64,000 nucleotides of DNA from Lytechinus variegatus (Eukaryota > Echinodermata > Echinoidea > Temnopleuroida > Toxopneustidae), in contig NC_054740.1 of assembly GCF_018143015.1 (NCBI RefSeq), forward strand, positions 12,172,640-12,236,639, read 5' to 3'. The position numbers were made by a program, and so were the translations under genes. Positions 48,770 to 59,800 of the stretch are shown piece by piece (the stretch's first letter is position 1; each line of letters opens with the position of its first letter). The notes below the pieces were generated by a model, which was given only the letters and a program-made list of their open reading frames with translations, was not told where the DNA came from and searched no databases.

Positions 48770-49990
48770 GCCGATCTAGAATTTTGGAAATTTGACATCG
48801 TGGGGCAGCTATTAGACCGACCTGGCAAAAATTGATGTATGATTTACAAGCGCGAGCTGATTTTTTTTATTTCTCTCTTATTACTAGCCTACTGAGCTGA
48901 CATTTCTGACATTTGAATTCAAGAACAACCGTGATGAGTATAGGCCTATAATATACTAGTGTAGCACAAGACAAATCAAGTGAGCACGAAGAGCGAGCTA
49001 CACATTTTGATATACAAAGGGGGGCATTGAGATCTATGTGCTTGAATGCATGAACAGGATACAAAAATCACGCAAGCGCTAAATCTTTGAATTGAAGAGT
49101 TTGGTTGTAAAAGATCTACTTTGGACCCATCCGACGGGCCATCCGAGAAAAATAATGATTTTATTCTCACTTATTGCAATATTCTTATGAGAAACTAACT
49201 TTTCATGATGTACTCCCCTATCGTGTGAACATAAAATTGGGTATGATAAAAGAAATCTAACAGTCTTTAATTTTTGTCTATATATTTTGTCAAAAAATTA
49301 TCTTTGCGGACCTAACCCCTTTTGCAAGCAAACTGAAATGAATCCAATCTCTTAAAAAAATTCTTTGCCAATTTTTTTTGCCACTTTTATTCACGTTTTA
49401 AATATCAACTTTTCTTTAGTATCATCTTATAGAGCTACTACGAATCTATACATTGAGACAGGAAAATAATGAAAAATGGACCTAACACCTTTTGCAACTG
49501 AGCTCTTCAATTCATGAAAATGGTAAGTATAGTATCATTTAAAAATATTAAACGGACCTGAAAACGGGATATTTCGAGAATTCAAATAACGTTTGAATTC
49601 ATTAACTTGAAGATAAGTGTAAGCCTATCACCATATATTTGATATTTCTATAACACTTTGATATTATACCGATCAGTGCATGAATCTATATAAATGAGAT
49701 ATCTATCGATATCTCATTCAACAGGTATTGAGAGCGCGAAGCGCCATCGGAATATGTATTTTGATAAATCATAGTGACATGAAATGGCCGAAAGGTTATC
49801 TATTTGCTAATTCTCGGGTCCCTCTACGGCTCTCCTTTTATTTTTCTTTCCTCATTATCACTCCATCCCCTCCTTCATCATCCTTCTTTTTCTTCAGTTT
49901 TTCCTCTCTTTCTCTTAATTCTCTCCCCCTTTTCTCCAGTATATACGAGGGTGGCGGTCGCTTGGTTACATTTCCTTTACTAATCTATTA
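48770..49990 (+). mobile_element. GGCGGATCCAG element, copy B (plus, decayed)
   Basis: Blocks CAAGCGCGAGCTG (48848), GAGCACGAAGAGCGAGC (48982) and GAGAGCGCGAAGCGCC (49730), followed by the CT-rich 3' segment seen reversed at 50.4 kb. Confidence 0.6.
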
Positions 49991-50348
49991 ATTTGATACC
50001 CCTGAAAAGAAGGAAAGGCTCTTAGATGTTAACAATATTTCATGAACAACAAAAAATCTGTCTTCTGTCTCTATCTCTGGCCAATTATCTTCTTTTATTC
50101 TTCCTCTTCTTTCTTTCTTTCTGTTTATTCACTCTCTCTTCTATAAATCTTGTCCTGTTTGTTATGTCTATAGTTATCTTTTTGATGAGTGGAAGGATGG
50201 AATGGAGCTCCATTGCTGATCGAAAGATATTAATGTTGAAGTGGCAAAAGGCGCTTTGAATTAATGAAAAAATGAGGTGTTAAATAAATGAATAAGTATT
50301 CCATCTTTTTATCGCTTAAGCCTAAGAAAAACAAAATGTCGTACTTTT

Positions 50349-51480
50349 CATAGGCGGATCCAGCGAGGCCCGAGGCGGAGCAAAACAAAAAAAAGGGGGA
50401 AAGAAAGAAGAAGAAAAAAAAAGAAAAAAGAAGGGAAAGAGAGGAGAAAAAAAAGAAGGGGAAACATAAAAGGAGAAAGGCGAGTGAATAAAATAAGATG
50501 AGGGGGAAAACTTGGAAAATAATTTCAAAATCTTTCATGCCACTGTACAGTATAAAATTTTCGCTCGCGCTTCGCGCTCGCATTGCCTCTTAGGTGATCT
50601 TGCCCAATATGGAGCTTAAATATCACATTTTGTAGTCAATATACAAAACATATTTCAGCTCGGATTTTCAAACTTTCATTATTTTGTTTCATTTACAGAT
50701 TGATTTTTAAAAAGTGCTCTGTAAGAATTTATGTTTTATCTTCTGAATATTAACATTTTTCTGCTCGCGCTGCGCGCTCGCAAAATTTGATTTGTCAGGT
50801 ACCTATTATTTTCCTGTATTCCATAAAGTTTTCAAATATCCCTATTCAGGTCAAATTATCAAAACGTAATTGCTAGCCTGCGCTGCACGCTCGCATTTGA
50901 TTGGTGATTTGATAAGTATATCTCAATACTAATTCTATGACAAACTACTAAAAATCCCCATTTCATGACAGTTTATCAAAAATTTCGGCTAGCGATTTGC
51001 GCTCGCATTGATTGTTAAAAATGTATTAAATCATGCATCTTATTTCATAATTACAAAATTGCTTGAAATGTCCAGTTTTTAGGCCACAATAAATTAACAG
51101 ATTTCGCGCTCTCATTATAGGCTTATTGAATTAATAAATAAGATACTAATTAAATTAAGAAAAGTTTCATCTCCCGCTTAGGATAGGAAGATAGCTATCA
51201 TTTTCATAATGATGACATAATGTTCTTAGAATGTCCCTGTCCTATGTCAAAACTCAAAGTAATAATACTGAAACATATCAGATCTTTTTTTAACAGTGAT
51301 TCATATCCACCTCATAATTTTCCCACAAAGTGCTTGAAATACAGAGTTTAAATTGACCATGTTTTTCAGATATTGGAATATCAAATATTTTAAGCTCGTG
51401 CTTCGCGCTCGCTTTATTGATTTTCATGATGAAAAAAGGATAACAGAATGCACAGATTCTAGGTCGAAATCTGAAACACG
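50349..51480 (-). mobile_element. GGCGGATCCAG element, copy C (minus)
   Basis: The plus-strand left end is CATAGGCGGATCCAGCG, then a G/A-rich stretch, then GCTCGCGCTTCGCGCTCGC at 50563 and further blocks at 50763, 50880, 51000 and 51395. Collinear, in reverse, with copy A. Confidence 0.7.
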
Positions 51481-51484
51481 CGCC

Positions 51485-52445
51485 CGCATGTTTATTCAGA
51501 TACGCAACTTGTTGAAAACTGGACATTTCAAGCACGTTTGTAATTATGAATAGGATGCATGAATGAAACCTTTGGAACAAGATAGCTTGTGTGAAAACAG
51601 ACACATCAAAGAAACAAATCAACGAAAGTTTGAGAAAAATCAGACAAATAATGAGAAAGTTATGAGCATTTGAATATTGTGATCACTATAATGCTATGGA
51701 GATCCTCAAGTTGGCAATGCGACAAAGATGTGTGATGTCACTTGGGAACAACTCTCCCCATTACTGAAGTATATATTTCACTTAAATTGCCTCTTTTATC
51801 ACATTTATCAGTAGATTATGTGTTCTTTCTATTGGAGAGCATGTAATAAAGATTTTTTAAAAATACATCATGGATAAAGATTTTGTATCACCATAAGAAA
51901 AATAAAAAAGATACATTTTGAGGTTATTTTATAGTCCATCAAAGGGAAAGATGTTCACATGTGACATCACACATCTTTGTCGCATTGCGAATGGGAGGAT
52001 CTCCATAGCATTAGTGATTGCAATATTCAAATGCTCATAACTTTCTAATTAAATGTCCGATTTTTCTCAAATTTTCCTTGTTCTTATTCTTTGATTTTTC
52101 TGTTTCAACTAAAGCCTACTTGTTCCAAATGTTTCATTCCCCTTTAATATATTTTTAACAATATTAATGCAAGCGCAAATCGCGAGCCGTATATGCTAGC
52201 ATGCAGTGCTAGCTGATACGTTTTGACAATCAGACCTGAATAGGGATATTTTGAGAACTGCATGGAATACACGAAATTAATAATGTAGATACCGGCAAAT
52301 CAAATTTTGCGAGCGCGCAGCAAAAGCAGGAAATGATGATATTTAAACTATAAAACTGACATTTTTACAGAGCACTCTTTGAAAATCAATTTGTCAATCA
52401 CACAAAATAATGACACGTAGATTTCCGAGCTGAAATATATATCTT
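51485..52445 (+). mobile_element. GGCGGATCCAG element, copy D (plus), interrupted by foldback F4
   Basis: GGACATTTCAAGCACGTTTG...AGGATGCAT continues after the insertion at TATATTTTTAACAATATTAA; the uninterrupted version is at 45125-45190. Blocks GCAAGCGCAAATCGCGAGCC and GCGAGCGCGCAGC follow. Confidence 0.65.
51562..52147. repeat. Foldback element F4
   Basis: Left TGAAACCTTTGGAACAAG; right-end complement TGAAACATTTGGAACAAG. Inner arms contain ATGTGTGATGTCAC and its inverse around a central AT-rich loop. Confidence 0.75.
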
Positions 52446-53490
52446 CATAGGCGGATCCAGGGGGGGGGGCGAGGGGCCCCACTGATCTCTCCTCTGAGAT
52501 CAGTGAGGGGCCCGCGCCCCCTATGGTGGAGCAAAAAAAAAGGGAAAGAAAGGAAGAAGAAAAAAGAAGAGGAGGAACACGATTGAATAAAAAAGATTGA
52601 AATGAGGGGAAGACTTGGAAAATAAAAAGAATCTTTCATATAACTATATAAAATTTTCGCTCGCACTTTGCGCTCGCATTGCTAGGTGATTTACATAATT
52701 TGTTCATTATGGAGCTTAAATATCAGTTGGAAGTTAACATACTTCGCATCGAAAATCGAATTTTCATTATTTTGTGTGCTTTACAAATTGATTTTTATGA
52801 ATTGCTCTTTAAAATTTCAGCTTTATGGTCAGAAAATCAACATTTTCTGCTCACGCTGCGAGCTCGCAAATTTTGATTTGAAAGGTACATATCGGCCGTG
52901 TATTCCATAAAGCTTTGAAAATATCCCTTTTCACTGGCAGGCCTGATTGTCAAAACGCATCAGCTAGCGCTGCACGCTCGCATTTTGATAGGCGAGTTAT
53001 GTATGTGTCAATATTGATTACACAACAAACTACTTAAAATCCCGTTTCATGACAGTTAATCAAAAATTTCAGCTTGCGATTTGCACTCGCATTAATTCAG
53101 TGCCTTCATTATGCATTAATAAATAAGATATTAATTTGATAATTAAATTATCCCTTCTGTTTCATCTCGCGCTTAAGTTAGCAAGAGGATTAGAAAGATA
53201 GTCATCATTTTCATATGGTGACATAAAGATGTCCTGGTCCGGTCCTATGTCAAAACTCGGCAAAGTAATAATCCGTATCCACCTCACAATTTCCTACAAA
53301 GTGCATGAAATATAAAGCTGAAAAAATACATACAAAATTGCTTGCACTTCGCATTTTATGAATTTTATATTTATGTTGATTTGTAAGAAAAAGCTAAGAA
53401 GTGACTATTAGGACTACCCCTTCAAAAAACAACACACACACAAATCCGACCCCCCCCCCCCCCTATTGGCGAAGGCTGGTTTCGCCCCTG
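52446..53490 (-). mobile_element. GGCGGATCCAG element, copy E (minus), both ends present
   Basis: Left CATAGGCGGATCCAGGGGGG; right-end complement CAGGGGCGAAACCAGCCTTC, equivalent to the left end of copy A. About 1.04 kb; CpG blocks at 52660, 52850, 52965 and 53075. No transposase frame. Confidence 0.7.
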
Positions 53491-53539
53491 TATCTTGATC
53501 TCCAAACTTGATATTTTAAGCTCCATATAAATATATTGA

Positions 53540-53640
53540 ACAAGATATGTAAATCACCTGACAGGCAATGCAAGCGCGAAGCGAGGGCAACAAAATTATA
53601 CAGTGACATGAAAAGATTGGGTTTTTTTTCGTTATTCCCC
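53540..53640 (+). mobile_element. GGCGGATCCAG element, copy F (plus, stub)
   Basis: GATATGTAAATCACCTGACA then GGCAATGCAAGCGCGAAGCG, the 3' portion only. It stops about 230 bp before the NDFIP start codon. Confidence 0.5.
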
Positions 53641-53773
53641 CTTTTTTTTCTTTGTTTGCTCAGCCAGAAGCCACCCCCTCAACTTTCCTGTTCTAAGAAA
53701 AAAAAAATGAGCCAGCGCCAATGAACGTAGAGGACGTTAACACTTTGCACTCAAGGCCCTATAAGCACTGCAC

Positions 53774-53780
53774 TATAAAT
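53774..53780 (+). promoter_or_regulatory. Possible TATA box of NDFIP
   Basis: TATAAAT about 90 bp upstream of the NDFIP ATG, within AT-rich DNA. Position fits a core promoter but there is no independent support. Confidence 0.25.
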
Positions 53781-53870
53781 ACAATAGCTAAACATTAGCC
53801 GTGGCCGTGCGACGTTTGTTTATCAAAATATGACATCCTGAAATACATTTTTTAGACGATTTGGTAAATC

Positions 53871-53897
53871 ATGGAGAATCCGCCGTCATATGATGAG
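53871..53897 (+). CDS. NDFIP1: NDFIP exon 1: MENPPSYDE
   Basis: ATG followed by nine codons ending at GAG|GTAAGT. It is only 27 nt coding but supplies a PPxY motif with trailing DE, like the PSYDE motif of vertebrate NDFIP1. It exits in phase 0, matching the next exon. The upstream boundary of the 5' UTR is not determined. Confidence 0.7.
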
Positions 53898-56800
53898 GTA
53901 AGTGAGCGATTCAGGTAATGTTCAAAAGTCCTAAGGTCGAGTAACAAAATGATGAGACAGAACTAGATCCAGCTTGGATCAGGAGATCTAGTCACTATGC
54001 GAGTTCAACATGACTTGACAATCATGGACAATTGTCAATGGCAATTTTGGTCATTGCTCAAAGTACCGGTATACGGTATGGTAGTGGATCGTATTACCGA
54101 ACACTTTTCATGAATTTGATCATATCAAACACATTATTCCAACAAAATTCACCAAACCCTCACCATAAATACACAAATACCGGCCAAATCGTGGTTTTGG
54201 GAATGGGAACCACTCGTAGATTTGTTTGTGTAGGCCTACCCTCACTTGTGTACAAAGACAAAGTGAATGGAGGTGGAATTTTGGAAAATAGGGAACCGTG
54301 CGTGTGACTGAATAAAGCGCTGCTGTATGAGGTGAACGGTGGTTCCCAATATCACGATAATGCCCAAATACCTACAAAATATAAGTCGGCAGAAATTTTG
54401 CCGTAATTTGTTTTCATTTTTATGACATCAGCTTCCAATCAGACCTCTCTTTGTTTGCAAGTGAAATATTTTGGTCACTTGAAAAAGGTATCGGAAAAGT
54501 TGGGAAAACAACTCTAGATCTAAGTCACTGATGAGCTATTTTGACCATATTTTATTGTTTTGAGGATATAAAGACTTCAAAATTGTGTTGACTATTTTTC
54601 ATCATTTTTCTATTCAAATTCCCTTTGGAAGGATGTTGCAAAGGTACTTCTTCTTCTGATAAAGTACAGTCCACCGACTAGAGCGTACTGTATTTGATTA
54701 TGTTCTGCGATTTTCTGACGCATATGATGCGCGCGTTTGGTAATACAAGGCCGGTCGGTAACACAATCACTCACTATACCGGTATACGGTACCTAGCCTG
54801 GAGGCGTCTGGGGAGTAAAACTAAAACGAAAAGTCATCTAGCCTTCTAGGCCTACTCTACGTAGGGTTACTCCCCACTGACGCCTGGGATCCCAAGCTAT
54901 ATTCTTCTTCTTCCAGTAGTGTGCATAAACCTCCACGGAGTATCGTCGCACAACAGTTGGTTGTCTATCGGCTAATTAAACGTGTTGCTCGTAGCAAAGC
55001 TCGATGAAAATAAGTCCAAAAACGAACGCATATACACTATATACAAATTGTTCTCATATTTTGAGTTAGTTTAAGACGACATCTCTGACTCGTGTCTTGA
55101 AGATGTCGATCGATGGTGAGATGACCACATTTTCAGGTAGACCGTTCCACAAACGGATGGTGTTTGGGAAGAACGTATCCTTCAGTAGTGATGTGCGTGA
55201 TCGTGGGATTAGAAATCTCTTGCTGTGGCCTCTGGTTGGAGTGTTGAGCGGTACCAACTGGTCGTCGGGGATGTCAATCAGATGGTTGGTGATTCGGTAC
55301 ATCATAGTAAGCTTTGACACTGCTCTACGATGTTGCAGGGTCTTCCACTGAAGCGCATCAATCATGGTTGTGACGCTACATCGTCTTGAGTAATTGTTCA
55401 TCACATAGCGAGCTGCACTCCGTTGCACAGATTCTGCCTTGGAAATGGCTTTGCTGGTATGGGCACAAAACCTGAAACTTTCGCCCCCGAGATTTCTACT
55501 TTCCCTCTAAAAGATCTAGCCTACTACTATACATGTAGGCCTACATTATGCACTTGTTCACTGCAACCATTCTGCCTGTGGGGAATCTACAGGTAGGACT
55601 ATGGTATGCCAATGCTGTACATAGCACACTTTGAAAAATCATTAAAATATCACTTTTGTGACTAAAATTACAAATTTCCTTACGGTTGCAATTTATTTTC
55701 ATTAGTAACTTGGAAATAATTTTTGTATTCACCAGAGCGCTCAAAAACTTGAATTATGGGCATATTTTTGTGTACGCCCTCTATTGGTGGAAAGTAATAT
55801 GGCAATAAAATTTTCATTTTTCAATCTCTATTTTTAATTAAGAAAAAAATAAAATAAAGAATTAAATTTACATAGGGGCCTAGGTGCCAAGTTATATGAT
55901 GAATAGCTGTAATGAAAACTGACAGTGTAAGAAAATCAAGCATTTGTTTCATATAAAAAGAAAAATTAAGCCAAACATTGCCACCATTATTTTGCCACAC
56001 ATGGGGATGGAACTGAGAACAAGGTTATATCATAACCTTGTTCATTGAATGAGTGCCTACATGGGGTCCAAGTAAACTTCATTTCCAATATTTCTGCGAT
56101 ATTGATTTCATTTTTAAAGAAGAATTCATTAAAAAAACAAGAAAAATGTTATGAAAAGATGGGAAGAGCTTACGGCCGTGTTTACGTCGCCATCTTGATT
56201 TCTTTGTCTTCCGCTTGGCGACAGCACGCAAATCCTAAAAATACAAAACGGCAATAACCCGTTGATATTCATCTAGGCCTACCCCTCATTTCCCTCATCT
56301 TCAAAACCAATCTGCCACTTTTAGACAGTTTAATAGACATGATTAATGAATATTTTTGATAAGAATTATTAAAATCAATGAAAATCACATTAAAAACACT
56401 ATTTAACTGTCTAAATACTCCTCCTGATCTGAGTCCCCTTCCCGTGTTGAGTTCGTCCAATTTTCCATAGGAGGGGACTTGGATAACGAGCAGTACTAAT
56501 AGTCGTGATCCAAGTCCCCTCTCCTAAAAATACAAAACGACGCGTTGATATTCATCTACCCTTCATTTCCCTCTTCAAAACCACTCTGCCACTTTTAGAC
56601 AGTTTCCTAGAGATGAGTAATGAATATTTTCGATAATAAGAATCATTAAAATCAATGAAAAATCAATAAAAACACTATTCAACTGTAAAATACTCCTTGT
56701 TCGTCCAATTTCCCATAGGAACAAAAGTTCCATTCAGAAGCTGCCCTGTACTCTCTTACGAAACATCCAAGTTCCCCTGCCCTATATGGTGGAAATTTGA

Positions 56801-59800
56801 TGAATTAAGAAATAATGTTGCATTTTATGGAAAGCTTCTTAGTAATACGATCCACTAGGACACTGCTATATCTACATGTATTATGATCGTGATAATCATG
56901 ATTTGACATTATGAATAAATTGTTAGAATCAATTAAGATCTATGGGTTCTAGTACTTTATTGTGACGATAACTAATCCGTTGGGGTTTACATGTATGTCT
57001 ACCTTACTATAGCTCAACCATCCTCGATGCTGTCTAATGCTTCATTTCTGTTACAAGTAAAGGCATGCTTTTCAAACCATGCAAATTAAATGGCCTACAC
57101 TTCAAAACAAAACTTACACATAACAACAAATATATTTTTATGATCTGTAAGGTGATTATACTCTTTTACCCCCCTTATAGATATATACATACATAATCAA
57201 CATCACGTTGATAACCTAAGAAAGAAAATAATCAGAATATACATGTACACTGTATGCATACCAGACCGGTAGATGTTCCCAGGTTATGCCCATTCTATTT
57301 ATTCACTGCCTTAAAAGTGCACAAAAAAATGAACATATTTATATTCTTTCTATCCATTATTATAATTCATTCTCTTATTTTTGCATCATTTCTTACTTGT
57401 ACTGTTCTATTTTGGAAAGGCCAAATTTGTAGATGTTTGCAGTAAAAGTCAAATTTGTGAGTCTGAGTGCTTGAGTTTTGGCTGACCCAGCATTATGAAC
57501 TGGATGCAGATTATTGGGATGTAATATGTGACTTAAGTTTAATCCTGTATGCGTTTTTGTGACCAAACAGATCTGTAGGACAGAGCGTGATAGCCGAGCC
57601 CAACAAGTGACTCTCACCCTAGTCTTGCCATCAGAGTCGGAAGAGCAGAACCAAGATAATGACCAAAGTAAGTTTAGACCAGATTAAAGTCTTTTCTAAT
57701 TAAAGGATGGGTGAACTGACCAACACTGTGTTGTGTCTCATTGACTGTGTCATAAATGGCTAGTCTTCAAGTTGAAATATGCCTTTTGAGATAACTATTG
57801 ATACAGAGTATAATTTAACCTATAGTTTTATATGTGTAGAGAAACTTAAAAAATGTTTTTGAGAGGAACGGAACGGAACGGAACCTGTTTTGCTGCTTGG
57901 TAACATAGTTATTGACTTATTGTGATATGAATGTATGAAGTACAATGTATTGAATTGGTGTGCTTTGGTTCTATATTACCAGACTACACTTCTGATAATG
58001 TTGCAGTGTGGGTAAGGTACATGTACCTGGCCAGATTTGGACTTGAGATGGTCTTGTTAAAATTGCTGATTGGTACATTTATGTATGCCCTTTATTAAGT
58101 CAACCTTCTTCATCTCCAGGCTTCCATAAGTCAAATAATCGCTAAAGTCAAAGCAAAGACCACATTTTGGAAAGAATGTGTTATCTCTTCCAAGTCGAGT
58201 TGTTTTAAGTCCAACAGATTTCTGTGGCTCAAGAGATGAGATCGACCTAGGAACTTTAATAGGGAACTTTTATTTTTTATGCTGCATGTAACTTAAAAAA
58301 GAATTTGGAGAGTTACTAATGTGCTTATGTAATATTGCTACAATGCCTTTTTTTACTTCATTTATTTATCAATCAATTCATTTGGGCACTGCAATGATAG
58401 ATTTATCAGTTTATTTTAGATTTTATCACTATTACTATGATCATCTTTGCCATAGTTCTTTTCCTACCATAATTTGCCTTTTTTATTTTCAGGTAAGGGC
58501 AATGAGAATACTGTCATAGAGCCCCCACCCTATGAAGTGCCCTCCGAGCCACCCCCAAAGTACACAGAGAATGAGAGTGAATCAAAGGTCAACGACCAAG
58601 GTCTACTTACGGTCAGTACATGTTGAGCTACACTTATGGTCATTGTAACTTTACCATTATTTTAAGTTGTAACTACCATAGTAACAATAAGGTTTCCATG
58701 GTAGGTACCATAGTTGGAATGGGGGGGGGGGGGGACTTCCATTGACTAGTGGATACCAGGCGCGACCACATAAACACATAAAAAGGATATCTATTTGAAG
58801 ATTGGGCATGTTATGTACGTAACGTAATTAAGGGTTTCTAAAAACACTAAAATACTGAGAAAATAGTATATATTTCGCTATGAAAGCTACTTGTACGTGT
58901 TTACAGTCAAATTTGCAAGGGTATAAATAAGACAAATGCTTTGTAAAGGATGTATTTTTTGCCCCAACAATATAGAGTTCGTTTTGAGCGAGGGGTGGGA
59001 GGTGGGGCGGTACTAAACCCAATTTAAGGAAACGTATTTAGCCGACGTCCGTGACATAACAATTAAAATATCGCTGTCGGACCCTACTTGTTTTGCGGGT
59101 CGATTTATGGAATCCTTGCCAAGTGTACCATTTTGTTTTCAATAGGGTACTCACGCCAATATTTGTTAAGGGATGCTTTTTCAGAATATGGAAAATACAG
59201 ATACAAGCCTGGTATCTGCTCGTCACTGAAAGTGCCCCCCCCCCCCCCCCCCCCCCCGAGTAAGAAGTCCTTATGAAATGGGCGCAGGTTATCTTTTAAT
59301 GCACAGACACGTTATAAGTAATCAAATCAAGTTTCACGTATGGATATAAACTAAATACCAGAAAAGGGATCTATTCTAAGTTCTTCATTGAATCGGCAGC
59401 ATTCCAGAGGGTGGGGGGTCTTTTTTTTCCTTCAGTGAAGGGTGTACTGTAGAGGTTTTTCCCCCAGCCAACGAAATGACAAATACCATTTTCCAAAGTT
59501 GTATGATCTACTACTTATGCTTGTACTATGATTTCCCCACCTAAATTCTTTCAAAAGAAGGCTGATATCCATTTTGGAAGACCCAATACCTCATAAATTG
59601 AGTTCTTAAGGACGGATTAAAACAAAGTGTATGACTTCATTTCAAGCTATTGCGTAAATTCAATGCCTGGGTGTTAACATTAAGAGTTTATGAAGATGAA
59701 TTGAGTTTTACTCATCTGTAAAATACATGGATTTAAAGGGAAGGTCTACACCGGTAATAAGACAATGTGTGGGAATAGAGACAATTGAATAAAAACCCAA

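Larger units (their letters stand above)
47356..53870. other. Divergent NUDT6-NDFIP intergenic region
   Basis: 6.5 kb between the two ATG codons. 47.4-48.7 kb is AT-rich with an A-rich tract (48.1-48.4 kb). 48.8-53.6 kb is mostly copies B-F of the GGCGGATCCAG element. The promoters of both genes must be at its ends. Confidence 0.6.
53898..57570 (+). other. NDFIP intron 1
   Basis: Contains the GGGAACCAC block, an inverted repeat at 54797-54890 (GGCGTCTGGGGAGTAA facing TTACTCCCCACTGACGCC), a non-LTR element tail and a tandem duplication at 56.2 kb. The rest is AT-rich with no supported frame. Confidence 0.65.

Noticed and set aside
43560..53620. CRISPR array suggested by regularly spaced GCGAAGCGCGAGC blocks
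   Set aside because: Blocks vary in sequence, spacers are themselves repeated between copies, and the DNA is animal genomic. It is a transposon-family feature.
55066..55428. Intact reverse transcriptase gene
   Set aside because: Only the C-terminal tail beyond the catalytic domain remains; the copy is 5'-truncated.
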